From assembly GCA_900316285.1 (NCBI GenBank), contig ONCG01000003.1, forward strand, positions 62,001 to 126,000: a DNA stretch of 64,000 nucleotides, in the 5' to 3' direction. This document shows positions 10,056 through 18,081 of this stretch, piece by piece. The first letter of the stretch is position 1. The number at the start of each line of letters is the position of its first letter. Both the position numbers and the translations under genes were made by a program. This DNA comes from an uncultured Prevotellaceae bacterium (GTDB lineage: Bacteria > Bacteroidota > Bacteroidia > Bacteroidales > Bacteroidaceae). The notes under the pieces were generated by a model. It saw only the letters and a list, made by a program, of their open reading frames with translations. It did not search any database and had not been told where the DNA came from.

Positions 10056-11402
10056 CTATCGTTTGCGAATCGGGATGTAATCCCTCGTTTCGAGAACGTT
10101 CTTGTAGGCCGGGCGTATGATGCGACGACCCTCGAAGTTCAGTTCCTCGATGCGGTGGGCCATCCATCCGACAATACGCGCCATCGCAAAGATGGGCGTG
10201 AAGATTTCCTCGGGCAGACCAATCATCTCATAGATGAAACCGCTGTAGAAGTCGAGGTTCGCACACGCGGGCTTGTCGCTGCTGCGATGTTCCATGAGAC
10301 ACTTGATGCCCTCTTGCTCGATGAGTTTCAGGAACTCGTATTCTGCCTCACGCCCTTTCTCCTTCGCCACTTCGCCAGCCAGCCGCTTCAGTTGCACGGC
10401 ACGCGGATCGCTCTTCGTGTAGACGGCATGTCCGATGCCGTAGATGAGTCCCGACTGGTCGTAAGCCTCCTTGCGCAGCATGCGTTTCAGGTAGGTATCG
10501 ATTTCGTCGGTCGATGTCCAGTCGCTTATCTGCTCTTTCAGATGATGGAACATCTGGATGACCTTAATGTTTGCTCCACCGTGGAGAGGGCCCTTCAGCG
10601 AGCCGATGCCCGCGGCGATGCTGCTATAGGTGTCGGTGCGTGTAGAACTGGTCACACGCACCGTGAACGTCGAGTTGTTACCGCCACCATGCTCGGCCTG
10701 CACAATGAGCAATAGGTCAAGTACGCGGGCGTCGAGTTCAGTGAAGTTCTCGTGCTGCAGCATGAAGAGGAAGTTCTCAGCAATAGAGGCTCCCTCCTGC
10801 GGATGACGTATGTGCAGCGACCGTCCTCGTACGGAGTGGCGATAGATGTTATAAGCATAGGCGATGATCGTGGGGAACTTCGCAATGAGCTCTACGGCCT
10901 GACGCATGAGGTTATCGCGAGAAATGTCATCGGGGTTCTCGTCGAAGGTATACATCTCCAACACGCAACGCGCAAGGATGTTCATGATGTCGGTGCCTTC
11001 GAGATCAACCAGATGCACCACTGTACGGTGGTCGAGTGGCATGTTCTCGTTGAGCAATTCGCTGAAGGCCGTTAGCTCCTCGCGGTCGGGCAACTTGCCA
11101 GAGAGCAGCAGGTAGGCAATTTCTTCAAAGCCGAAGCGCTGTTCCTTGAGCAATGGCGACACAAGGTCGTTAAGCTCGTAGCCACGATAGTAGAGTTTTC
11201 CCTCTGCGGGCAACAACTGACCGGTCTCGTCGCGGTCGTAGCCCACCACATTACCAATGTTTGTCAGCCCCACGAGCACGCCGCTGCCATCTTCGTTTCG
11301 CAGTCCGCGCTTCACGCCGTAGCGGCTGAAAAGCTCATTGTCGATCTTGCAGGTGCTCTTCACCTGATCGCTAAGCTTGTAGATCAAATATTCCTTCTTC
11401 AT
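10056..11402 (-). CDS. gltA: Citrate synthase
   Basis: 448 residues; condenses acetyl-CoA with oxaloacetate to citrate in the cytoplasm. Family landmarks: 'YYRGYELNDLV' and 'KLPDREEL' in the small domain, 'HGGGNNSTFTVRVTSST' near the first catalytic His region, 'GPLHGGANIKV' for the second His, 'GIGHAVYTKSDPRA' for the third, and a C-terminal 'ARIVGWMAHRIEE'. The length and the long N-terminal segment match the Bacteroidota clade rather than E. coli GltA. A 2-methylcitrate synthase activity cannot be excluded from sequence alone. The promoter is immediately upstream; the secreted unknown gene follows. Confidence 0.9.
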   Translation of the reverse strand: MKKEYLIYKLSDQVKSTCKIDNELFSRYGVKRGLRNEDGSGVLVGLTNIGNVVGYDRDETGQLLPAEGKLYYRGYELNDLVSPLLKEQRFGFEEIAYLLLSGKLPDREELTAFSELLNENMPLDHRTVVHLVDLEGTDIMNILARCVLEMYTFDENPDDISRDNLMRQAVELIAKFPTIIAYAYNIYRHSVRGRSLHIRHPQEGASIAENFLFMLQHENFTELDARVLDLLLIVQAEHGGGNNSTFTVRVTSSTRTDTYSSIAAGIGSLKGPLHGGANIKVIQMFHHLKEQISDWTSTDEIDTYLKRMLRKEAYDQSGLIYGIGHAVYTKSDPRAVQLKRLAGEVAKEKGREAEYEFLKLIEQEGIKCLMEHRSSDKPACANLDFYSGFIYEMIGLPEEIFTPIFAMARIVGWMAHRIEELNFEGRRIIRPAYKNVLETRDYIPIRKR

Positions 11403-11427
11403 CCTGAAAACGATTATAAATCGTCGG

Positions 11428-11459
11428 CAAAGATAAGCAATTATTCACAAAATGCCAAA
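11428..11459 (-). promoter_or_regulatory. Candidate gltA promoter
   Basis: Minus strand TATCTTTG (11435-11428) with TTTG (11459-11456) 20 nt upstream, 25 nt before the citrate synthase ATG. Confidence 0.65.
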
Positions 11460-11504
11460 CTTTTATGCCATGTTTTGTAAAAACATACAGGAAAAAGAGG
11501 ATTT

Positions 11505-12062
11505 TCAATGGTTATTTGCGCATAGATATGCAAAAAGACCCTCACAGGCATCCTCGATGAGGTCGAGTGCAAAGTCGAAGTCGGCGATATCGCCATAGTA
11601 GGGATCGGGGATGGTCGGCTGGCCGGGATGACGTGTCATGAAGTCAGGCAGCATCTTGATTTTCTGCACGTCGTCACTATTGCGCGCGAGTCGCTTCACA
11701 TCGTAGTAGTTCTCACGATCCATCACAAGGATCATGTCGAAACGCTGGAAGTCGGCAGCCGAGAACTGACGCGCCCTGCTGCAGAAGTCGTATCCCCTAG
11801 CTGCCCCACGACGACGCATGCGATGATCAGGCAACTGCCCCACGTGCCAACCACCGATGCCTGCTGAGTCTATTAGGAAATCAGCATCGCGACCTTCGCG
11901 TTCCACAATGTGCTTCATCACCCCCTCAGCAGCCGGTGAGCGGCAGATGTTACCAAGGCAGATGAAGAGGAGAGAGGTCACTCTACCCTCGGACTCTCTT
12001 CCCTGCCCCTCCCTATGAGTGTGGGGAGTAGATACTATTTCTTGTTGTTGCTGTTTATTCAT
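11505..12062 (-). CDS. Low-molecular-weight protein-tyrosine phosphatase with repeat-derived N-terminus
   Basis: Hydrolyses phosphotyrosine, often in control of exopolysaccharide assembly. The P-loop CLGNICRSP (C-x5-R) sits at about residues 35-43 and the acid 'PDPYYGD' near 148. The first 27 residues are Gln-rich and then read through a palindromic repeat (11995-12045), giving 'STPHTHREGQGRESEGR'. A GTG at 11981 would give a 158-residue protein starting just before 'TSLLFICLGN', close to the family's normal length. That may be the real start. No other in-frame ATG lies near the P-loop, so a repeat insertion may have replaced the ancestral start region. Confidence 0.82.
   Translation of the reverse strand: MNKQQQQEIVSTPHTHREGQGRESEGRVTSLLFICLGNICRSPAAEGVMKHIVEREGRDADFLIDSAGIGGWHVGQLPDHRMRRRGAARGYDFCSRARQFSAADFQRFDMILVMDRENYYDVKRLARNSDDVQKIKMLPDFMTRHPGQPTIPDPYYGDIADFDFALDLIEDACEGLFAYLCANNH
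11995..12045. repeat. Palindromic repeat fragment at LMW-PTP 5' end
   Basis: Contains CCCCTCCCTATGAGTGTGGGGAG and GGGGAGTAGATACT. The latter core is shared with the inserts in the MATE (about 49900) and ABC (about 56090) genes. Confidence 0.65.
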
Positions 12063-12120
12063 ATACGTTTTCGTCGTAATAAGATTGTTGGGATGCTGCG
12101 TGTCTACTTCATGACATATC

Positions 12121-12170
12121 TGCCTCCCCTACCACTGGGAGGGTCTAGGGCTGGGTTTCCTCCTCTTCCA
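12121..12170. repeat. Palindromic repeat at rmuC 3' end
   Basis: CCCCTACCACTGGGAGGGTCTAGGGCTGGG belongs to the CCCTCCC/GGGAGGGG family. It overlaps the rmuC stop codon, so the protein's last residues (EEEETQP) come from it. Confidence 0.6.
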
Positions 12171-13503
12171 ACGACGGTATTGGATACTTCACATTCTCCT
12201 TCACACCGAGTTTCTTCAGTTGGTTAGCTTTCTGCACAATACCCATGCGACCGTCGTACTTCTGCTCCAACTGCTCGCAGTCGGTAGTAGCACGGCGCAG
12301 GTGTTCTTTCAGTTGGTCGAACTCCTTGATAAATGCGCCCACACGCTTCAGGAGTTCCTCTGCCATGATGAATACTTGCTTCTCGTTCTCGTTCTGCATG
12401 AACTGTCGCCAAGCAGCATGGATCATCGTCAGGATAGCCATGAGATTCTGCTGACCTGTGATGAAGATCTTCTTGCTGAAAGCCTCATTCCATAAGCCAG
12501 GCTCGGTGGCCAACGCGAGTTGCAGGGCTCCTTCGTAAGGGATGTACATGATGACGAAATCCACCGACCGGCGTGGCGGCTTCACATAGCGATTGTACTC
12601 CTTCGATGACAAACGCTTGAACTGTTCCTTCACGCTACGCACTACCTCCTTGGCCAATGCCTTGCGCTGCGTCTCGTCTTCAGTCTCCACATATTTCGCA
12701 TAAGCATCGATTGACATCTTCGCATCGATAACCACGTCCTCGTCGTTTGGGTAGTGCAGGATGGCATCGGGCACCATCTTTGCACCACTCTCGTCGTTCA
12801 GCACGGCATTACCTTGTTCGTCGGTGATGGTATGCTGCAAGTCGAAGTCGCGCCCCAACTTCAAGCCCTGACTCTCCAGCAGGTTCTTCAAAGTCACTTC
12901 ACCCCAGTTGCCCTGTATCTTGTTTCCACCCCGCATCACATTGGTTAGCCGCGTAGCAGTCTCGCTGATGCGAGAGGTCTGCTCACCCATTGCCTTCAGC
13001 TGTTCCGACAGTGAAGCCGTCTGCTTGGCAGTCTCATTGTTGGTGTTGCGAATGGCCTGTTGCAACTGCTCCAGGTTCTGCTTAAGCGGAGCTGTCAGCG
13101 TCTGCATCGACTCAGTGTTCTGGGTTTTCAGTTGGTCGCTGGTCTGATTGAGCACACGAGTGGCAAGGTTCTGGAACTGCTCCTGCACCGTGCGCAACTG
13201 CTCTTGAAACTGTTCGCGCCGCATCTGCTCAGTCTTAGAGTTATGTTCGCGCTCTGCTTCCACCTGGGTCTGCAGCGATGCCACGTCGATGCGTGCTTGC
13301 GTCAACTCATCAGCAAGGCTACGGAACTTCTCTTCTGCCTTCTCTGCCGCCAGCGCAAGACTCTCGTTCTTCTTCTCTTCCTGGTCGAGCCGCTGTGCGG
13401 TAAGCATCAACGTCGATTCCACGCCTTTCTTCTTCTGGTTTGTCAGCAGGTAGGCAACAGCTCCGCCAACGACCACACCTATTATTAAATATACTATCTC
13501 CAT
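12145..13503 (-). CDS. rmuC: RmuC family DNA recombination protein
   Basis: 452 residues. An N-terminal membrane anchor ('VYLIIGVVVGGAVAYLLTN', residues 3-21) is followed by a long coiled coil (about 25-190) rich in Glu/Gln, then the RmuC core with 'GNWGEVTLKNLLESQGL', 'VPDAILHYPN' and 'VIDAKMS', the endonuclease-like motif region. RmuC limits inversion between short inverted repeats, a relevant activity in a genome so rich in them; its biochemistry is poorly defined. The C-terminal residues are encoded by a palindromic repeat. The promoter at 13525-13555 is strong by sequence. Confidence 0.9.
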   Translation of the reverse strand: MEIVYLIIGVVVGGAVAYLLTNQKKKGVESTLMLTAQRLDQEEKKNESLALAAEKAEEKFRSLADELTQARIDVASLQTQVEAEREHNSKTEQMRREQFQEQLRTVQEQFQNLATRVLNQTSDQLKTQNTESMQTLTAPLKQNLEQLQQAIRNTNNETAKQTASLSEQLKAMGEQTSRISETATRLTNVMRGGNKIQGNWGEVTLKNLLESQGLKLGRDFDLQHTITDEQGNAVLNDESGAKMVPDAILHYPNDEDVVIDAKMSIDAYAKYVETEDETQRKALAKEVVRSVKEQFKRLSSKEYNRYVKPPRRSVDFVIMYIPYEGALQLALATEPGLWNEAFSKKIFITGQQNLMAILTMIHAAWRQFMQNENEKQVFIMAEELLKRVGAFIKEFDQLKEHLRRATTDCEQLEQKYDGRMGIVQKANQLKKLGVKENVKYPIPSLEEEETQP

Positions 13504-13524
13504 GATTTCAGTCTATTCAGGCGA

Positions 13525-13555
13525 CAAAGTTACGAATAAGAAAGGGAAAAGCAAA
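13525..13555 (-). promoter_or_regulatory. Candidate rmuC promoter
   Basis: Minus strand TAACTTTG (13532-13525) with TTTG (13555-13552), 19-nt spacer: a full consensus match, 21 nt before the ATG. Confidence 0.7.
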
Positions 13556-13677
13556 ATAAAAACCCAAGTTTTTCTTTTTATGACGTCATTGCTAAATTCA
13601 TTACCGATATGAGCGCCTTTTATAGATGAGGTTATCACCCAAAAGACATATGTGGCAACAGTATAATATTGCTATAC

Positions 13678-13714
13678 AAAAAAGCAGTGTTACACATCGG
13701 TTGTGCAACACTGC
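13678..13714 (-). terminator. Rho-independent terminator of the T6SS unit
   Basis: Read on the minus strand: a 13-step stem (8 bp, one mismatch, 4 bp) at 13714-13684 with a short loop, then six U residues (13683-13678). It lies 69 nt beyond the PP2C stop codon, ending the long T6SS transcription unit before rmuC. Confidence 0.85.
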
Positions 13715-13782
13715 TGAATCATATACATGCAAGCGGCTTTGCGCTACTGCCAATATGGCATGACCACAAAGGCCAGCCCTTG

Positions 13783-14679
13783 TTAATCCTCTTTAGATCC
13801 GAAAAGTTTGTGAATCAATGCACTTAGCCAAGACTGCTTCACCAGTTCTGGCAATTCCTGGTCATCACCGATGAGCGAAGCCATCACGATGGCGATATTG
13901 TCGGCACCACCGGCATCGAGTGCACAATCGAGCATCTTCTGACAACAAGCCTCGTTTTCCACATACTCGGCTTTGAGTACTTGTTTGATGTCGTCGTCGG
14001 TGCAATAGCCACAAAGGCCATCGCTACAAAGCAGGACGGTATCGTTGGGCTTCAGTTCGCAACTCACAATGCCTGGTGTAGGATAAGCTTGGAAGTCGCC
14101 AAGACCACACGTGATAATGTTATTGTCGGGATGGTTGAAGGCCTCTTCCTCAGTAATCTCACCATTATCAATGAGCTCCTGAACTAACGAATGGTCCTTC
14201 GTCAGCCGACGCAGGCCGGTTGTAGGCCGGTAGACGTAGCAACGACTGTCGCCACACCATGCGATATGAGCATTACCATCATTCAGAATCCAGCAGATGA
14301 CGATGGTCGTACCCATTCCCTGTGTTTCTGCATCGGTCGCCATGCGCTGATTGATGACTTTATCAGCCTCAGCAATGGTTTCCTTCAACAACGAGGCAAT
14401 GCCATCGCCCTCGGAAGCCAAGGCCTCCTGTGCATTTTTAACAGAGAAGCGTTCCTTCACCGTCTCGATAGCCAACGATGAGGCTACCTCACCGGCATTG
14501 GCGCCACCCATGCCGTCCGCCACGACCAATAGCGTTCCTAAATCACCCAGTTTCACATACTCTTTCTGACACTCTGCACTCCATTTCTGCAGAGACAAAT
14601 CGGAACAATAAATGAGAGCATCCTCATTGTTGGTGCGTTCCTTACCAACATCGGTGAGGGCAGATATCTTGATTTTCAT
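13783..14679 (-). CDS. PP2C-type serine/threonine phosphatase (T6SS-linked)
   Basis: 298 residues from the ATG at 14679 (MKIKISALTDVGKERTNNED). An upstream ATG at 14697 would overlap the previous gene and lacks family sequence. Metal-binding PP2C motifs are complete: 'NNEDALI', 'ADGMGGANAGEVAS', 'GMGTTIV', 'AWCGDSRCYVYR', 'LLCSDGLCGYCTDDD' and 'GGADNIAIVMA'. The enzyme is cytoplasmic. It is the last gene of the T6SS unit, and the unit also encodes a membrane kinase and an FHA domain. In Proteobacteria, the PpkA/PppA/Fha set controls T6SS firing. By analogy this enzyme would reverse phosphorylation by the kinase at 16579-18072, possibly on the FHA-RING protein. Confidence 0.9.
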   Translation of the reverse strand: MKIKISALTDVGKERTNNEDALIYCSDLSLQKWSAECQKEYVKLGDLGTLLVVADGMGGANAGEVASSLAIETVKERFSVKNAQEALASEGDGIASLLKETIAEADKVINQRMATDAETQGMGTTIVICWILNDGNAHIAWCGDSRCYVYRPTTGLRRLTKDHSLVQELIDNGEITEEEAFNHPDNNIITCGLGDFQAYPTPGIVSCELKPNDTVLLCSDGLCGYCTDDDIKQVLKAEYVENEACCQKMLDCALDAGGADNIAIVMASLIGDDQELPELVKQSWLSALIHKLFGSKED

Positions 14680-14686
14680 ACTTACA

Positions 14687-16480
14687 TCAAATTTCAAGTC
14701 GTGGTTTCTTAGTTTGCTTAGCTGGCTGAGGCGGAGCAGGCCGTCTCGGTTTCGAGTTGTTCTTAATGACTACATTCTCTCTTCCACCGGATGAACCCGT
14801 AGCCTTCGGGGTCGGTTTGGTGTAGGAGACTTCAAAGGGATATTCAGAAAGCGGGCAGCCCGGTTCCTGAATCTGTACGATCACCTGGTTCACGCCTTCG
14901 TGCAACCCAGTCACATTACACTTGTAGCGGGTTTCAGAAAGCTTCTCAAGTTTCACTGGCAATGTGCCAGCTCTCACGCTGACGGTGCTTGGATAGTCTT
15001 CCTCGCCCGGCAACTTGTCGGCAGAGACATTGAATGTGAAGAACAGATTACCATTCTTGATGACCGTTTCGACATCCTCAACATCAATATTGAAATACTT
15101 ATAGTACCATTCTTTGGCTGTGAAAGGAATGATTGAAGAAATAAGGCCATCATAGGTGACACGGGCCTGATACTCAACGTCTTGCGTCTCATCGCTCAAA
15201 CCCTCGGGAATAGTCAGGATGACACCATACTGAAGAGAGCTGCCAAAGCTAGTAGTCTTGGCTTCACAGGAGGTAACATCGATTTCACATCCCGAGTCAG
15301 GATCCATCTCCACAGTTGCTGAAGAAGCGGGAATCGACGATGGCATGTCAAGACGCAGAGTGGTTTCAACACGCTGATGACGGAAGGGGATGTCATTGCC
15401 TCTGTTCATACTGAATTCGAACTTCTCGTCCTCATTCACTTCCAGCATGCCACACTTGCCCTGAACAAAAACGAACGCCTTGTTGTCGAAACAGTCAGGC
15501 ACCTCACCGAACTGAGGAGGCAGCACCTCCTTATCGTTGATATAAAGTCCATAACTGCCGTTATAGTGACTGACCTCAAGTGTCGTAGTAGGACTCCACT
15601 CGGGACGTTCGCGCTGTGTAAAGGCTTTCGCTGCACCGTCGACGGTCATCTCGATGGGCTGGCAAAGTTTGTTGAAATGGAACACGATGCGTTTTCCATC
15701 ACCCTTAGCCGTCAATTCACTGTCAGTACGATCGATTTGCTTCCAGAAGTCGACAGCCTGTCCGTCGACCTGTGCCTGATGCTTCAGATTGGTATCATCC
15801 TCTGAGGCGAACACGGGGCGAAGCTCCTGTGTCCTGGTATCGAAGTAATACACTTTCTGGTTGGCAACGAGCACGGCAAGACTATCGTCGTTGACCGACG
15901 AGACGAAACTGACATCCTCATTGGATATGCGCTGTCCCTTGAAGGAGAACTTGACTGGCTGCCCGTTACGGTCGAGAAGTAGCTCACAGGGTTTGCTATT
16001 CTTTGTTGTTGACTGATAAGCCTCGCACTTCGCATAGCCGTTACAGTAAGGATAGCCCGAAACACAGTTCTTGATGGCTCGCCTACCCCGTTTGTCGATG
16101 TAGCAATAAGAATTGTCGTGCATACTTCTCACAGCCAGGAGTCTTTCAGAAAAATAAGGATACTCATGAACAACCAGTAGGCCGTCAAGTGTGATATACT
16201 CACCACGAGTAGAAACAAATCCCAATATCTCAGTGGTGCTTCTTCTGGTGACAAGGGCTACATCGTCCTGAAACGGAAAGAGTGTTTCATTGGTCTTGAA
16301 GAGGCGTTTTCCCTCGAAAGACCACAGCGACGTCTCACCTACCGAATCGGTAACCACGAGGTTGGCACCAATCACCTTAAAGATGTTGTCGTAGATGGGA
16401 GGGATGAGCCACGATGCAACCTGAGAATAAGCCACGGCCGTCATAGCCATGGTTACCAGTAACAGAAAGATTCTTTTCAT
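14687..16480 (-). CDS. Secreted WG-repeat-like / beta-sandwich protein in T6SS unit
   Basis: 597 residues with a signal peptide (MKRIFLLLVTMAMTAVAYSQ). The first half has WG-repeat-like units, with phrases such as 'ILGFVSTRGEYI', 'FSERLLAVRS' and 'SYCYIDKRGRRAI', suggesting a beta-propeller-like or solenoid domain. The second half is Ig-like ('TLEVSHYNGSYGLYINDKEV', 'VNQVIVQIQEPGCPL') and ends in a Lys/Pro-rich basic tail. It should be periplasmic. It sits between kinase and phosphatase genes, so it could be a periplasmic sensor or scaffold of the T6SS. That role is inference from position only. Confidence 0.6.
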   Translation of the reverse strand: MKRIFLLLVTMAMTAVAYSQVASWLIPPIYDNIFKVIGANLVVTDSVGETSLWSFEGKRLFKTNETLFPFQDDVALVTRRSTTEILGFVSTRGEYITLDGLLVVHEYPYFSERLLAVRSMHDNSYCYIDKRGRRAIKNCVSGYPYCNGYAKCEAYQSTTKNSKPCELLLDRNGQPVKFSFKGQRISNEDVSFVSSVNDDSLAVLVANQKVYYFDTRTQELRPVFASEDDTNLKHQAQVDGQAVDFWKQIDRTDSELTAKGDGKRIVFHFNKLCQPIEMTVDGAAKAFTQRERPEWSPTTTLEVSHYNGSYGLYINDKEVLPPQFGEVPDCFDNKAFVFVQGKCGMLEVNEDEKFEFSMNRGNDIPFRHQRVETTLRLDMPSSIPASSATVEMDPDSGCEIDVTSCEAKTTSFGSSLQYGVILTIPEGLSDETQDVEYQARVTYDGLISSIIPFTAKEWYYKYFNIDVEDVETVIKNGNLFFTFNVSADKLPGEEDYPSTVSVRAGTLPVKLEKLSETRYKCNVTGLHEGVNQVIVQIQEPGCPLSEYPFEVSYTKPTPKATGSSGGRENVVIKNNSKPRRPAPPQPAKQTKKPRLEI

Positions 16481-16578
16481 ATCAAAAGAGAGTTAAATTT
16501 CACAATCTTTTCTTCGCCATGCCTCAGCTCAAACATGTTTGGCCTCGGTCGTTTGGCTTCACAAAAAGCAGAGATGAA

Positions 16579-18072
16579 TTAATCGAATGTTTCAAGGCCG
16601 CGATTGATCTTCTGCAGCAAGTCGTCGTCTTTGGCGAGTATTGCCCAGTCGCGAGCGATGAAGAGAATTCGTTTTCCTTTTTCGTAGTTGGGCTGATAAA
16701 TGCCATTGGGCATGACATAATAACAAGCCAACCGATAAGTAGCATTGGCATTGATATTCGCATACGCAGAATCGTTGAGTTCCATGATGCGAGTAAAATA
16801 GCCTACAGCCTTATTACTGTAGAAGTCGGCCTTTGGCAGGCAGTCGTCACTCGTGTCAATGCCCAACAGTTTCTTACGTTTCAAAGAAGCGGAATCTGAG
16901 TACCAACCATAAGTGAACGCCATTTCATAGATGGCAGGGATGTAGTTGGTTCCACTCAGACTGTCCATCTGCTCCAGACCGAGTTTCAAGGAGTCTGGAT
17001 TCTCACTGTTCAATCGTCCTAATGCCTGTTCAAAGACTTCCTCTGGGGAGACTTGCATGGCTTGTTGCAACTCGAGATTGCTCTGCTTCTGCGAGAGGAA
17101 CAAATAGGCAAGGATGCCAATAACGGCAAGGGCCAAGAATGCCAGTGCACCAACAAGAACGCCTTTCGACTTAACAGGATACTGACGAGCCTTGGCTGCT
17201 TCCATGATTTGCTTGGCCGTAGGACGCTTGGAAGGATCCTTTTGCAAACAAGCATAAATAAGTCTCTGCACATCGGCTGACACACCGGGAAGTTTCGGCA
17301 TAGGCGTCGCCTCTTCCTCCTGCATCTGTCCACCAGTCTCTCCAAATGGAACCTCACCCGTAAGAATCTCACACAACGTTGCTCCGAATGCCCAAATATC
17401 GCTTTCCGGCATGGGATCGATATTCTCCTGGAATCGTTCGGGTGCCATGTAGGCCAACGTGCCGCTATGTTCCTCATCATAATAATAGAGGTGATGATCT
17501 CGGCCGAACTTTGCACTGATACCGAAATCGGTGATGGCATAGTTATGATTATCATCGATGAGCACATTTCCAGGTTTGATATCCTGATGAATGACGGGTG
17601 GCGTGTTTGCATGCAGATAAGCCAATCCCGATGCCACATCACCAATGAATTTCCATAATTCTTTGCTATCGGTCATATTACCGATGAGCATCTCTGCCGA
17701 TCCCTCCTTGCAATAGGGCAGCACCAAATAAGGTGTTTCCTGGTAAATAGAGAAATAGGTGGGATGGATGAGGTTGACGTGATGACAGTTGAAGACTATC
17801 TTAAACTCGTCGCGGAACTGCTGTTCACCCTCAATGTCCAAAGCATTCTTCGGACGATAAATCTTGATGGCCACTCGAAGTCCCTGCAACTCTTCCACAT
17901 CCTCATCGGTAAGGGGCTCGGGTTGGAAGAGTCTTTCACGATCATTTACCGTGTTGGCATCCAATGCCAACCACACATCGGCAGTTCCTCCTGCTGTGCT
18001 CAACGCACGCAATAGTTTGTAACGACCATCGAAAAGTTCGCTCTTTTGAGCGAGTTGTGCTAAATCAATCAT
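16579..18072 (-). CDS. Membrane-anchored Hanks-type serine/threonine kinase (T6SS-linked)
   Basis: 497 residues. The kinase domain spans about 18-295, with the VAIK lysine (Lys70), catalytic loop HQDIKPGN (Asp164; HQD instead of HRD), DFG at 182-184, 'GTLAYMAPERF' activation end and 'PSKRPTAKQIM'. A single TM helix at about 304-326 leads to a 170-residue extracytoplasmic region with TPR-like helices ('SVSPEEVFEQALGRLNSEN' style). Kinase in, sensor out is the PknB/PpkA layout. It partners the PP2C and, by inference, the FHA domain encoded at 24814-27198. The glycine-rich loop (LSTAGGTADV) is shortened compared with GxGxxG. Confidence 0.9.
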   Translation of the reverse strand: MIDLAQLAQKSELFDGRYKLLRALSTAGGTADVWLALDANTVNDRERLFQPEPLTDEDVEELQGLRVAIKIYRPKNALDIEGEQQFRDEFKIVFNCHHVNLIHPTYFSIYQETPYLVLPYCKEGSAEMLIGNMTDSKELWKFIGDVASGLAYLHANTPPVIHQDIKPGNVLIDDNHNYAITDFGISAKFGRDHHLYYYDEEHSGTLAYMAPERFQENIDPMPESDIWAFGATLCEILTGEVPFGETGGQMQEEEATPMPKLPGVSADVQRLIYACLQKDPSKRPTAKQIMEAAKARQYPVKSKGVLVGALAFLALAVIGILAYLFLSQKQSNLELQQAMQVSPEEVFEQALGRLNSENPDSLKLGLEQMDSLSGTNYIPAIYEMAFTYGWYSDSASLKRKKLLGIDTSDDCLPKADFYSNKAVGYFTRIMELNDSAYANINANATYRLACYYVMPNGIYQPNYEKGKRILFIARDWAILAKDDDLLQKINRGLETFD

Positions 18073-18081
18073 GTTATCACA

